A stretch of DNA of 64,000 bases from Burkholderiales bacterium (GTDB taxonomy: Bacteria > Pseudomonadota > Gammaproteobacteria > Burkholderiales > Burkholderiaceae_C). Made by a program: the position numbers and the translations under genes. The notes under the pieces are model-generated. The model saw nothing but the letters and a program-made list of their open reading frames with translations, ran no database searches and was not told where the DNA came from. Shown piece after piece: positions 19,103 through 27,341 of the stretch (within the stretch, counting starts at the first letter, position 1; the number at the start of each line of letters is the position of its first letter). Location: the NCBI GenBank assembly GCA_003241965.1, contig QBMB01000011.1:1-64000 (forward strand), written 5' to 3'.

Positions 19103-20389
19103 ATGCACCACGTCATCCTGGGCGCCGGCCCCGCCGGTGTCATTGCCGCCGAAACCATCCGCAAGCATGCCCCCGCCGACACCATCACCCTGGTGGGTGA
19201 TGAAGGTGAGCCGCCGTACTCGCGCATGGCCATTCCGTACCTGCTGATCGGCAACGTGAAGGAAGCCGGAACCTACCTGCGCAAGAGCCTCACGCACTAC
19301 ACCGATCTGCGCATCGACCAAGTGGCCGGGCGCGCCACCACGGTGGACACCCAGGCACGCACGGTGACACTGGACAACGGCAAGACGCTGAAGTTCGACA
19401 AGCTGCTGATCGCCACCGGTTCGCACCCGGTGCGTCCACCCATCCCCGGCATGGACCTGCCCGGCGTGCACCCCTGCTGGACGCTGGAAGACGCACGCGC
19501 CATCGCCGCGCTGGCCCAGCCGGGTGCCCGCGTGCTGCAGATGGGTGCGGGCTTCATCGGCTGCATCATCATGGAGGCCTTGGCCGCGCGCGGCGTGGAA
19601 CTGAGCGTGGTAGAGATGGGCGACCGCATGGTGCCGCGCATGATGGGACCCACCGCCGGCGGCATGATCCGCGACTGGTGCGAGAAGAAGGGCGTGAAGG
19701 TCTACACCGGGACCAAGGTGGAGGCCATCGAGGCCGCCACCAGCCCGGCCGCAGGCCTTCGTGTGAGGCTCTCAAGCGGGCAGACGGTGGAGGCCGACCT
19801 CGTGATCAGCGCCACCGGCGTGCGCCCTGCCATCGGCTTCCTGAAAGACTCGGGCATCACCTGTTTGCAAGGGGTGCTCACCGACGAACACCTGCAGACC
19901 AATGTGCCGGGCATTTACGCTGCGGGGGACTGCGCCGAGGCCTTCGACAAGGTCAGCGGCAAGACCATCGTGAGCGCCATCCAGCCCAATGCCGCCGAAC
20001 AGGCCCGCGTGGCCGCGCTCAACATGGTGGGCCAGAGGGCCGACCTCAAAGGCGTGACGCAGATCAACGTGCTCGACACGCTGGGCCTCATTTCCACGAG
20101 CTTTGGCAACTGGGAAGGTGTGCCCGGTGGCGAACACGCCGAGCTCACCGACAAGGCGGGTGGCCGCCACCTGAGTTTGCAGTTCAAGGACGACGTGATG
20201 GTCGGCTGCAACTCGGTCGGCTGGACCGAACACGTGGGCGTGATGCGCGGCCTGGTTGAAGGCCAGGTGAAGCTGGGCGAGTGGAAAGAACGCCTGATGC
20301 ACGATCCGACCAAACTGATGGATGCTTACCTGGCGAGTGCACAGGGTCAAGGACAGTGGGCGGGCGCTGGCGATGAACGCCGCCGCTGA
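19103..20389 (+). CDS. aorC: FAD/NAD-dependent oxidoreductase subunit of aldehyde oxidoreductase
   Basis: A 428-residue pyridine-nucleotide-disulfide-type flavoprotein. It has an N-terminal FAD loop (GAGPAGVIAAE, residues 6-16), an ATGSHPVRPPIPG linker, a second NAD-binding loop (MGAGFIGCIIMEALAARG) and the FAD-ribityl motif GIYAAGDCAEAFD. It matches AorC, which couples the aldehyde oxidoreductase to NAD+. An AGGAG ribosome site precedes the ATG, directly after the terminator-like hairpin. The codon usage does not differ obviously from that of aorB. Without the context it could be taken for a generic nitrite-reductase-type or ferredoxin reductase; the gene order makes AorC the best call. Confidence 0.88.
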   Translation: MHHVILGAGPAGVIAAETIRKHAPADTITLVGDEGEPPYSRMAIPYLLIGNVKEAGTYLRKSLTHYTDLRIDQVAGRATTVDTQARTVTLDNGKTLKFDKLLIATGSHPVRPPIPGMDLPGVHPCWTLEDARAIAALAQPGARVLQMGAGFIGCIIMEALAARGVELSVVEMGDRMVPRMMGPTAGGMIRDWCEKKGVKVYTGTKVEAIEAATSPAAGLRVRLSSGQTVEADLVISATGVRPAIGFLKDSGITCLQGVLTDEHLQTNVPGIYAAGDCAEAFDKVSGKTIVSAIQPNAAEQARVAALNMVGQRADLKGVTQINVLDTLGLISTSFGNWEGVPGGEHAELTDKAGGRHLSLQFKDDVMVGCNSVGWTEHVGVMRGLVEGQVKLGEWKERLMHDPTKLMDAYLASAQGQGQWAGAGDERRR

Positions 20390-20409
20390 AAATGGCATGT
20401 CTTTTTCCC

Positions 20410-20436
20410 CGTTCGCCCTGAGCCTGTCGAAGGGCC
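20410..20436. repeat. REP-like half-repeat between aorC and the moaD-like gene
   Basis: The 27-base sequence beginning CGTTCGCCCTGAGCCTGTCG is one arm of a widespread proteobacterial interspersed repeat. The same arm, with a C-to-T change, occurs at 21416-21443, where it is paired with its inverted partner. Here only a single arm is present, inside the aor operon and just before the moaD-like start codon. Confidence 0.75.
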
Positions 20437-20446
20437 TTCGCCATTC

Positions 20447-20701
20447 ATGAACATCACCTTCAAGCTCTTCGCCACGCTCACCGACTACCTGCCCCCCGAG
20501 GCCCGGCGCAGCAACCAGGTGTTGCTGGACATCGACCCGACCACGCCCATCAGCCAGATCATCGAACCCTTCGGCTTGCCGCCCAAGCTGGTGCATTTGG
20601 TGCTGGTCAACGGCAAGTACATCCAGCCAGAGGAGCGCTTGAATGCCACGTTGGTCGAAGGCGATGTGCTGGCCATCTGGCCACCCATCGCCGGGGGCTG
20701 A
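20447..20701 (+). CDS. moaD: MoaD/ThiS-like sulfur carrier
   Basis: An 84-residue ubiquitin-fold protein ending in the diglycine IAGG, the feature that is adenylated and thiocarboxylated in MoaD and ThiS. Its sequence (FKLFATLTDYLP at the start, VEGDVLAIWPPIAGG at the end) is of the MoaD type. MoaD delivers sulfur for the dithiolene of molybdopterin. A dedicated copy inside an AOR operon probably serves tungsten-pterin synthesis, as in other bacterial aor clusters. No clear ribosome site is seen; the REP-like arm occupies that place, so expression may depend on upstream translation. Confidence 0.87.
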   Translation: MNITFKLFATLTDYLPPEARRSNQVLLDIDPTTPISQIIEPFGLPPKLVHLVLVNGKYIQPEERLNATLVEGDVLAIWPPIAGG

Positions 20702-20706
20702 GGGCC

Positions 20707-21006
20707 GTGCAGTCGAGTTATGCGGAGCGGTTCGAACGCGATATGGGTTGCACCGAAACCGAGTGGCTGCGCTGGTTGCCGGCGGCGGTGGGTGCCTGTG
20801 TGTGGCGCCTGGAAGGCACGCACGCCGTCGTCGAGGTGCCGCCCGGGCGGCTTGCGTTGCACTGGGCGCAGCAGCCACTGCGCGTGATCGCGCTCATGCG
20901 CATGCCGGTGCTGCGGGTGAATTTCGTCTTCACCGGGCTGGATGCTGCGCAGCGTTACGCCTTCACGAAGCGCTTCGATCTCTACATGCAGCGCGGCGGC
21001 GGTTGA
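20707..21006 (+). CDS. Small protein of unknown function in the aor operon
   Basis: A 99-residue protein starting with GTG five bases after the moaD-like stop, so the two are probably translationally coupled. It has no signal peptide, no membrane helix and no cysteine pair for a cluster; Cys 15 and Cys 31 are isolated. Visible features are an acidic N-terminus, a Trp-rich middle (EWLRWLPAAVG, VWRLEG) and a hydrophobic strand-like region (VLRVNFVFTGL) ending in MQRGGG. I do not recognise the family. Tight coupling to the MoaD-like gene suggests a role in tungsten cofactor handling or AOR maturation, which is inference. The good reading frame and tight spacing support it as a real gene. Confidence 0.75.
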   Translation: MQSSYAERFERDMGCTETEWLRWLPAAVGACVWRLEGTHAVVEVPPGRLALHWAQQPLRVIALMRMPVLRVNFVFTGLDAAQRYAFTKRFDLYMQRGGG

Positions 21007-21021
21007 GCACCGCGCCACCAC

Positions 21022-21396
21022 TCACGACAGCGTCTTGAGACCCAGCCAGGTCAGCAGCAGCGAGCCGATCAGGTGCAGGGCGGAAACGCTGCTGGCCATC
21101 AGGATGCGGCCCTGCTGCAGCAGCGTCACCACCTCGGCCGAGAAGGTGGAAAACGTCGTCAATGCGCCCAGCAGACCGGTGATGATGGCCAGGCGCCACA
21201 CCGGGTCCAGGTGCGGCTGTGCATTGAAGAACGCCACCGACAAGCCGATGGCGTAGGCGCCGATCCAGTTGGCCGCCAGCGTGCCCCAGGGCAGCAGCGA
21301 ACCGGGTGTGCTCAGCCACAGACCCAGGCGCCAGCGGGCCAGTGCCCCCACGCAGGCACCCAGGCAGATGGCGATGACGCTGGGCAGGGTGTTCAT
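21022..21396 (-). CDS. crcB: Fluoride ion channel CrcB/FluC
   Basis: A 124-residue, four-helix membrane protein of the CrcB/FluC family, which exports fluoride as a dual-topology dimer. The conserved GACVGALARW near the start, GTLAANWIGAYAIG in the second helix and GLLGALTTFSTFSAE in the third helix (with the phenylalanine-box and the central Na+-site region) are all present. No fluoride riboswitch could be recognised upstream. The gene converges on the aor operon with 15 bases between the stops. Confidence 0.94.
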   Translation of the reverse strand: MNTLPSVIAICLGACVGALARWRLGLWLSTPGSLLPWGTLAANWIGAYAIGLSVAFFNAQPHLDPVWRLAIITGLLGALTTFSTFSAEVVTLLQQGRILMASSVSALHLIGSLLLTWLGLKTLS

Positions 21397-21415
21397 GACG
21401 TGTCGGTCTCACATG

Positions 21416-21487
21416 CCGTTCGCCCTGAGCTTGTCGAAGGGCTCGCGAGGTTTCGTGGAGGGGCTTCGACAGGCTCAGCCCGAACGG
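21416..21487. repeat. REP-like inverted repeat hairpin between rdgC and crcB
   Basis: The left arm at 21416-21443 begins CCGTTCGCCCTGAGCTTGTC; the right arm at 21461-21487 ends AGGCTCAGCCCGAACGG. They are near-perfect reverse complements with a 17-base loop. The sequence belongs to a common interspersed palindrome in betaproteobacterial and related genomes. It lies between two co-directional genes and may act as a terminator or mRNA-stabilising hairpin for rdgC. Confidence 0.85.
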
Positions 21488-21496
21488 AGGTGGAGC

Positions 21497-22483
21497 TCAG
21501 AAGGGCGGGCCTTCGTCGTCGCCGTCGGCGGTGACCGGCGCGGGCTGGAGCGCGGCGGGCGCGTCGCCCGTGGGCGCAGCACCAAACGCCATCTCGCCAC
21601 CCAGCGCCTCGACCAGTTCGGGCAACAGCTTCTGCAGCTCGCCGGTGGACAGGGCGACGTCGGCATCAAAGCCGTTCTCGCCCTCGTCGGGACGGCCGTC
21701 GAACACGCCTTCGAGGAAGTTGATCTTTTTGAGCTGCAGCGATTCGGTGAGCACGAAGCCGATGCGGCCTTCCCAGCTCAGCGCCAGGCGCGTGGGCAGT
21801 TTGCCCTCGGTGATGTGCTGACGCACTTCGTCGGTGGCGAGGTTGTGGCGGGTGAATTTCACCACCGACTTTTCCTCGTCGCCCGATTTGAGTTCGCACT
21901 CGCGCTCCACCGCGAAACCGCCCGGCCATTCGTCCGGCGTGGTGGCGGAAAGCCATTGCGTCATGGCGGTTTGTGGCGTCACGGCGGTCTGCAGGAGGGT
22001 GATCACCAGCCCATCGAAGGCGCGCACCAGGCCGGTCACGACCTCGTCGATCTTGCCCTGGCTGCTGGCGTCGGTGACGAGCCAGCCGGCCTCCAGATCG
22101 AGCCAGACCCACACGTTCATCTGGCGCGCAAAGGCCTGCGGCAGCAATGACAGCAATGCGTCTTCGCGCAGGGCCTTGGTTTCCTTCTTGCCGGGTTTGC
22201 GGCCGGTGGTGGCCTCGATGTGGTCGGCTTCTTCCTGCGCCTTCTTCTTCACCACCGAGCCGGGCACGCCCTTGGTCTCGATCTGGAGTTTCAGGATGCG
22301 TTGGCCCGCCACCGATTCCACCAGCGGGCCATGGGCCTCGCCGCGCGGCTCGACCCAGCCCACCGACTTGTCCTGCGTGGCGCCGCAGGGTTTGAAACGG
22401 GCTGCGTCCAGCGCGGCCTCCATGTCTGCCAGCGTCGCGCTCCAGCCGGGCGCGATGCGGTAGATCGTCACATTCTTGAACAC
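21497..22483 (-). CDS. rdgC: Recombination-associated protein RdgC
   Basis: A 328-residue RdgC, a ring-forming DNA-binding protein that modulates RecA and replication restart. It starts MFKNVTIYRI, the typical beginning of the family, and contains SVGWVEPRGE and KKETKALREDALLSLLPQAF in the usual positions. It is somewhat longer than the roughly 300-residue enteric protein owing to an Ala/Pro-rich C-terminal tail (GAAPTGDAPAALQPAPV). It is flanked by the REP-like hairpin downstream and the dctM terminator upstream, so it is probably a single-gene unit. Confidence 0.93.
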   Translation of the reverse strand: MFKNVTIYRIAPGWSATLADMEAALDAARFKPCGATQDKSVGWVEPRGEAHGPLVESVAGQRILKLQIETKGVPGSVVKKKAQEEADHIEATTGRKPGKKETKALREDALLSLLPQAFARQMNVWVWLDLEAGWLVTDASSQGKIDEVVTGLVRAFDGLVITLLQTAVTPQTAMTQWLSATTPDEWPGGFAVERECELKSGDEEKSVVKFTRHNLATDEVRQHITEGKLPTRLALSWEGRIGFVLTESLQLKKINFLEGVFDGRPDEGENGFDADVALSTGELQKLLPELVEALGGEMAFGAAPTGDAPAALQPAPVTADGDDEGPPF

Positions 22484-22510
22484 GGAAATCCTTGTTGGTC
22501 TTCAATATGA

Positions 22511-22543
22511 AAAAGGCCCGCCACGTGGACCGGGGCGGGCCTT
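22511..22543 (-). terminator. Intrinsic terminator of the dctPQM operon
   Basis: On the minus strand, AAGGCCCGCC pairs with GGCGGGCC across an 11-base loop and is followed by TTTTTC. The stem arms are at 22534-22541 and 22515-22522. It lies 22 bases after the dctM stop (22565) and directly before rdgC, so it closes the TRAP transporter transcript. Confidence 0.88.
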
Positions 22544-22564
22544 GCATCTTAGGGGATGGCAGGC

Positions 22565-23860
22565 TCACATCCTGGACGGCAACCAGGTAACGATTTGCGG
22601 AAACCACCACAGCAGCAACACCGCCAGCACCATCAGGAAGAAGTAGGGCATGCAGACCTTGGCGATCCAGGTGATCTCCCGTTTCGTCATGCCCTGCAAC
22701 ACAAAGAGGTTGAACCCCACGGGGGGCGTGATCTGCGCCATTTCGACCACGATCACGATGAAGATGCCGAACCAGATCAGGTCTATGCCTGCTGCGGTGA
22801 CGGTGGGCAGGATCACGCCCATGGTCAGCACGATCATGGAGATGCCGTCGAGGAAGCAGCCGAGCAGGATGTAGAACAACCCCAGCGCCAGCAGCAGCAC
22901 GCCTGGCGAAAGCCCCAGCCCGGTGACGAACTCGGCGAGGTGGCGCGGCAGGCCGATGTAGCCCATGGCCAGCGTGAGGAAGGCGGCACCCGCGAGGATC
23001 AACGCGATCATGCAATAGAGGCGTGTGGCGCCCAGCAGGGAGTCGCGGAAGGTGGTCCAGTTCAGCGAGCCTTGCGCGCCCGACAGAATGAGGGCCCCCA
23101 CCACGCCCACCGCTGCGGCTTCGGTCGCCGTGGCAATGCCGCTGTAGATGCTGCCGATCACGCCACCGATGAGCAGGATCACCGGAATGAGGTGGCGCGA
23201 CTCGCTCAGCTTCTGCGCCAACGTCATGCTCGCGTCGCTCTTGGGCACCTTCTCCGGGTTGAGCAGGGCCCAGATGATGAGGTGACCACTGAACAGGCTG
23301 GCCAGCATCAGGCCGGGCAACACACCCGCCACGAACAGTTTGGCGATCGACACCTCGGCCGCCACGCCGTAGACGATCATGATGATCGATGGCGGGATCA
23401 GCAGGCCCAGTGTGCTGGCCCCACCCAGCGAGCCCACGATTTTCTCGGGGGGGTAGCCGCGTTTGGTGAGCTCCGGAATGCTCATCTTGCCGATGGTGGC
23501 GCAGGTGGCGGCCGATGAACCCGAGACCGCGGCAAAGATGGTGCTGCCCAGAATGTTGGTGTGCAGCAGGCGACCGGGCAGGGCGTTGACCCAGGGCGCC
23601 AGCCCGCGGAACATGCTCTCCGACAACTTGGTGCGGAAGAGGATCTCGCCCATCCACACGAACAGCGGCAGCGCGGTCAACGTCCAGCTGCTCGCCGAGC
23701 CCCAGATGGTGATGGCCATGGCGTCGCCTGCGGGGCGCGAGGAGAACACCTCCATGCCGATCCAGGCCACGCCCGCGAGCGTGAGACCGATCCAGACGCC
23801 GCTGCCCAGCAGGGCGAACAGCGCCACGATCAGCAGCGATGTGACAAGCAGTTCATTCAT
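22565..23860 (-). CDS. dctM: TRAP transporter large permease (DctM)
   Basis: A 431-residue membrane protein of the DctM/TRAP large subunit family with about 12 hydrophobic helices. It contains the typical NILGSTIFAAVSGSSAATCATIGKM stretch (quoted in parts: VSGSSAATCATIGKM) and TPPVGFNLFVLQGMT. It forms the Na+-driven translocation channel with the small subunit. The start at 23860 (MNELLVTSLL) overlaps the end of dctQ by 8 bases, which shows coupling; a longer in-frame start at 23929 would give a non-hydrophobic extension. Last gene of the operon. Confidence 0.93.
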   Translation of the reverse strand: MNELLVTSLLIVALFALLGSGVWIGLTLAGVAWIGMEVFSSRPAGDAMAITIWGSASSWTLTALPLFVWMGEILFRTKLSESMFRGLAPWVNALPGRLLHTNILGSTIFAAVSGSSAATCATIGKMSIPELTKRGYPPEKIVGSLGGASTLGLLIPPSIIMIVYGVAAEVSIAKLFVAGVLPGLMLASLFSGHLIIWALLNPEKVPKSDASMTLAQKLSESRHLIPVILLIGGVIGSIYSGIATATEAAAVGVVGALILSGAQGSLNWTTFRDSLLGATRLYCMIALILAGAAFLTLAMGYIGLPRHLAEFVTGLGLSPGVLLLALGLFYILLGCFLDGISMIVLTMGVILPTVTAAGIDLIWFGIFIVIVVEMAQITPPVGFNLFVLQGMTKREITWIAKVCMPYFFLMVLAVLLLWWFPQIVTWLPSRM

Positions 23861-24356
23861 GGCGGGTCTCCACGCTGTCGTGCGAGCGCTTGCGCTGGAA
23901 CTCCAGCACCCACTCGGCGATGAAGGCAATCAGCAACACCGTGGTGCCCACCGCCATGAGGATCTGCGGAATCCACAGGGGGGTGGCGTCGTTTGAGGTG
24001 GAGATGTCGTGAAAGGCATGCGATTGCCAGGACAGGCGCCAGCCGTAGAACGCCAGCAATCCGGCCAGCAGAACCGCAACCGTGAGCGACCACAGCTCTA
24101 GGCCGCGCCGGGCGCCGCCCGTGAGCTTGCCGATGATCAGCGTCACGCGGATGTGCTCACCGCTCTTGAGCGTGTGCGCCAGCGCAAGGAAGCCGGCGCC
24201 GGCCATTGCATATCCGGCATAGGCGTCGGTGCCTGGCACGTAAAAATGGAACATGCGGCCCAGCATGGACAGCAGCACCATGACCAGCACACCGATCATG
24301 AAGAGCGCAGCCAGCCAGGCCGCGCCGAGGTAGAGCGAGTCGAGCGTTTTTCGCAT
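23853..24356 (-). CDS. dctQ: TRAP transporter small permease (DctQ)
   Basis: A 167-residue, four-helix membrane protein of the DctQ family. It has the usual layout: a first helix (AWLAALFMIGVLVMVLLSMLGR), a short loop, GYAMAGAGFLALAHTLKSGEHIRV as the second conserved region, then two more helices. It joins the large permease to the periplasmic binding protein. Its ATG directly follows the dctP stop codon (AAATAAATG) and its end overlaps dctM. Confidence 0.92.
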   Translation of the reverse strand: MRKTLDSLYLGAAWLAALFMIGVLVMVLLSMLGRMFHFYVPGTDAYAGYAMAGAGFLALAHTLKSGEHIRVTLIIGKLTGGARRGLELWSLTVAVLLAGLLAFYGWRLSWQSHAFHDISTSNDATPLWIPQILMAVGTTVLLIAFIAEWVLEFQRKRSHDSVETRHE

Positions 24357-25322
24357 TTATTTCCTGTAGGTGTCCAGCATCTGCTGACCTTCAGGACCGG
24401 CCTGGGACAGCCATTCCTTGAGCATGGTCTCGCCCACCTTCTGCATGTCGGCCTTGAGTGCAGCCGACGGCGGCTCCACCGCCATGCCGTTGGCTTTGAG
24501 GATGGCCAGCGTGTCGGTGTTGACCTTTTGCGAGGCGGCCCAGCCGCGCGCTTCGGCGTCGGCGCCAGCCTTGAGCAGGGCGTCCTGCGTGGGCTTGTCC
24601 AGCGCGTCGAAGGCCTTCTTGTTCATGATGATGGCGTTCTTGGGCAACCAGGCCTGCACGTCGTAGTAGTACTTCAGGTGCTCGTAGAGTTTGCTGTCCA
24701 CGCCGGTGGCGCCCGAGGTCATGTTGGACTCGACCGCGCCCGTGGCGAGGGCCTGCGAGAGCTCGGCGGCCTGCACCGTCACGGGCTGTGCACCCACCAA
24801 CTCTGCGATGCGTGAGGTGGCCGGGCTGTAAGCGCGCCACTTGCTGCCCTTGAGATCGGCCACGCTGTTCAAGGGCTTCTTGCTGTAGATGCCCTGCGGA
24901 GGCCAGGCCACGGTGTAGAGCAGGGTCATGCCTTGCTCGGCGAGCTTCTTCTCCAGGATCGGCTTCTGCGCCTTGTAGAGCTTCTGCGAGTCGGCGTAAC
25001 TGGTGGCCAGGAAGGGCAGGCCGTCTGCGCCGAACATTGGCCATTCGTTCTGGTAGGCCGCCAGCAGGATCTCGCCGATCTGGGCCTGTCCGCCCTGCAC
25101 CGCGCGCTTGATCTCGGGCGCCTTGAACAGCGATGCACCAGGGTGCACGGTGATTTGCAGCTTGCCGGCCGAAGCTTTGTTCACGTCGCTGGCGAAGGTG
25201 GCCAAGTTGACCGAATGGAAGTTGGTGGCCGGGTAGGCCGCTGGCAGATCCCACTTGGTCTGCGCGTGCGCGGCGGTGCTCAGAAGGGCTGCGGCGATGA
25301 TCACGCCAAAGGTGTGCTTCAT
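24357..25322 (-). CDS. dctP: TRAP transporter substrate-binding protein (DctP)
   Basis: A 321-residue periplasmic binding protein with a cleavable signal peptide (MKHTFGVIIAAALLSTAAHA, cut before QTKW). The substrate-clamp region containing the conserved Arg (KGSKWRAYSPATS) is present. It is clearly paralogous to the binding protein at 27342-28307 (shared TKWDLP at the mature N-terminus and LLYTVAWPPQ in the middle), so related ligands are likely. The start at 25322 has a GGAG ribosome site and gives a proper signal peptide; an upstream ATG at 25454 would place the signal internally. The gene is divergent from the LysR regulator. Confidence 0.93.
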   Translation of the reverse strand: MKHTFGVIIAAALLSTAAHAQTKWDLPAAYPATNFHSVNLATFASDVNKASAGKLQITVHPGASLFKAPEIKRAVQGGQAQIGEILLAAYQNEWPMFGADGLPFLATSYADSQKLYKAQKPILEKKLAEQGMTLLYTVAWPPQGIYSKKPLNSVADLKGSKWRAYSPATSRIAELVGAQPVTVQAAELSQALATGAVESNMTSGATGVDSKLYEHLKYYYDVQAWLPKNAIIMNKKAFDALDKPTQDALLKAGADAEARGWAASQKVNTDTLAILKANGMAVEPPSAALKADMQKVGETMLKEWLSQAGPEGQQMLDTYRK

Positions 25323-25361
25323 GATTTCTCCAGGACAATGGTGGGACGAAGGGGCGTTACA

Positions 25362-25399
25362 GCATAAGTGCAAACTCCATGCCCGCAAGGGGGTACTTG
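25362..25399. promoter_or_regulatory. Possible LysR-type operator region in the dctP/lysR intergenic DNA
   Basis: The 130 bases between dctP and the LysR gene hold two dyads: GCAT-N13-ATGC at 25362-25382 and CAAG-N6-CTTG at 25386-25399. LysR proteins bind interrupted dyads in such divergent regions, and the neighbour is a LysR gene. The dyads are short, so the call is tentative. Confidence 0.3.
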
Positions 25400-25452
25400 C
25401 CTGCCTATCGCGTTTCGGTTTCCTTTGAACAGGTGTTTTGGAGAGGGCTGTC

Positions 25453-26412
25453 ATGAATCTGCGGTTCGTCGAGGCTTTCTACTGGGTGGCTTCGCTCAAG
25501 AGCGTTACCCGGGCAGCCGAGAAGCTCTTTCTCACCCAGTCGGCCATGTCCAGCCGCATCGCCGCGCTCGAAGAAGAGCTGGGTGTCCTGTTGCTGGACC
25601 GGCGCGACAAGCAGTTCCGCCTCACCCTGGCGGGCACGCGTTTTTTCACCCACTCGCAGCGCCTGCTGGAACTGCAGCGGGAGGTGAAGGCCGAGATGGG
25701 CGCGGGTGCACCTCTGTCGGTGTCCATGCGCATCGGGGCCATCGAATCGGTGCTGCATTCATGGCTCATTCCCTGGATCGAACAGCTGCGTGTCGACCAC
25801 CCCGAGCTCTCGCTGGAACTCACGGTGGAGACCACACCCATCCTGGTGGAGCAGGTGCAGCGCGGCACGCAGGATCTGGTGTTCGCTGCTTTGCCGGCCT
25901 CGGCCGACGGCGTGCGCAGCCGCAGCCTGCCGCCGATGGACATGGTGTTCATGGGGCACGCAGGCCTGCACCGCAAACGCCGCTACACCCTGGCCGAACT
26001 CGGCGAGCTGGAGATCCTCACGTTCCAGCGTGGCTCGTTGCCACACGTGGCCCTGGCCGACCTGTTTCGCCAGGAACGGGTGGAGCCGCGAAGGGTGCAC
26101 ACCATCTCCTCCATCTCGGCCATGGTGCAACTGGTGCAAGGTGGTTTTGGTGTGGCCACACTGCCGCGCAGCGCGGTGCAGCGCATGCAGACCTTTCCCA
26201 ACCTGAAGCAGCTGGCGTGTGACGTGGCACTGCAGCCGCTGCCCATCCACGCCAGCTACCGCACCGATCCCACCACCGACGCGGTCCAGACCGTGGTGAA
26301 GTCTGCGCTGGCGTTTGTCGATGGCTTGCCTGGCGGCAAGGCGAGCCGGGCAAGCGCACCATCAAAGCGCATTTCGCCCCTTTCAGGAGCATCGAAAAAA
26401 TCGATGAGGTAA
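25453..26412 (+). CDS. LysR family transcriptional regulator
   Basis: A 319-residue LysR-type regulator. The winged helix-turn-helix lies at residues 1-60 (FVEAFYWVASLKSVTRAAEKLFLTQSAMS; core SVTRAAEKLFLTQSAMSSRI), followed by the effector-binding domain beginning SVSMRIGAIESVL. It is divergent from one TRAP operon and co-directional with the next (DUF1445, TRAP, oxoprolinase), so it may control both. The start at 25453 has a GAGAGG ribosome site; a start at 25438 would add five residues. The effector is unknown but should relate to the transported compound. Confidence 0.9.
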   Translation: MNLRFVEAFYWVASLKSVTRAAEKLFLTQSAMSSRIAALEEELGVLLLDRRDKQFRLTLAGTRFFTHSQRLLELQREVKAEMGAGAPLSVSMRIGAIESVLHSWLIPWIEQLRVDHPELSLELTVETTPILVEQVQRGTQDLVFAALPASADGVRSRSLPPMDMVFMGHAGLHRKRRYTLAELGELEILTFQRGSLPHVALADLFRQERVEPRRVHTISSISAMVQLVQGGFGVATLPRSAVQRMQTFPNLKQLACDVALQPLPIHASYRTDPTTDAVQTVVKSALAFVDGLPGGKASRASAPSKRISPLSGASKKSMR

Positions 26413-26503
26413 GCGAAAAATTTTGAATTGGAACTGGCAGTAACCACGCTCCACAATCCGCCCAACGTCATCACGGTGACATGACGGATCAACAGGAGTC
26501 GCG

Positions 26504-27328
26504 GTGGAATCAAAGCCAGTCGGTACGCGCAGCCTCTTCGGTGAAGGGGACATGCAGAGCGCATTTCAGGTGCGCCGCCTGATCCGGGAAGGCCGGTGGA
26601 CTTCACACACCAGCGGCCTGGCCGATCGGCATGTGCAGGGCAACGTGGTCATCCTCCCGCAGTCCCTGGCGGGTGATTTCCTGCGGTACTGCCAGCGCAA
26701 TCCCAAACCCTGTCCGCTGCTTGCCGTTTCCGAGCCGGGCGACAGATCGCTGCCTTCGCTGGGGGCGAACATCGACATCTGCACCGACGTTCCCCGTTAC
26801 CGCGTCTGGCACCACGGCGAGTTGGCGGGCGAACCCACCAACATCACGACACTGTGGCGCGACGATCTGGTGACCTTCGTGATCGGCTGTTCCTTTTCGT
26901 TTGAGCAGGCCCTCATCGAAGCCGGCTTGTCCTTGCGCCACGTGGAGCAGGGCCGCAACGTGGCCATGTTCCGCACCAACCTGGCCACGGAAGCGGCGGG
27001 CCCCTTCAGCGGTCCGATGGTGGTGACCATGCGACCGCTGCGCGCCGCCGACGTGATCCGTGCGGTGCAGGTCACATCGCGCTTTCCCAACGTACATGGC
27101 GCACCGATCCACATCGGCGACCCCTCGCTCATCGGCATTGCCGACCTCTCGCGTCCCGACTATGGCGACGCGGTGGAGGTGCTGCCCGACGAACTGCCTG
27201 TGTTCTGGGCCTGTGGTGTGACGCCGCAGGCCGCGATCCAGCAGGCCCGCCCCGAGTTCTGCATCACGCACGCCCCCGGCGCGATGTTGATCACCGACCT
27301 TCTCAACCACCAGCTAGCCAGTTTCTGA
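26504..27328 (+). CDS. DUF1445 putative hydro-lyase / D-glutamate cyclase-like protein
   Basis: A 274-residue protein of the DUF1445 (YcsI, putative hydro-lyase) family. Family signatures are [14 protein letters not shown] near residue 130, [23 protein letters not shown] near 155-180 and [14 protein letters not shown] near 200. The eukaryotic D-glutamate cyclase contains a homologous domain, which makes 5-oxo-D-proline from D-glutamate. A role in that chemistry fits the downstream 5-oxoprolinase-type gene. The GTG start at 26504 has a strong AGGAG five bases upstream. It begins a run of co-directional genes ending with the oxoprolinase. The family is certain; the reaction is inference. Confidence 0.85.
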   Translation: MESKPVGTRSLFGEGDMQSAFQVRRLIREGRWTSHTSGLADRHVQGNVVILPQSLAGDFLRYCQRNPKPCPLLAVSEPGDRSLPSLGANIDICTDVPRYRVWHHGELAGEPTNITTLWRDDLVTFVIGCSFSFEQALIEAGLSLRHVEQGRNVAMFRTNLATEAAGPFSGPMVVTMRPLRAADVIRAVQVTSRFPNVHGAPIHIGDPSLIGIADLSRPDYGDAVEVLPDELPVFWACGVTPQAAIQQARPEFCITHAPGAMLITDLLNHQLASF

Positions 27329-27341
27329 CCAGGAGCTTCCC

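Noticed and set aside
17176-19254. A 692-codon open frame on the minus strand opposite aorB
   Set aside because: It is a shadow of the high third-position GC of aorB. Its translation is rich in His, Arg and Gly with no family motif, and it has no ribosome site.
21397-21496. Possible fluoride riboswitch upstream of crcB
   Set aside because: The space is occupied by the REP-like hairpin, and the conserved riboswitch core could not be found.
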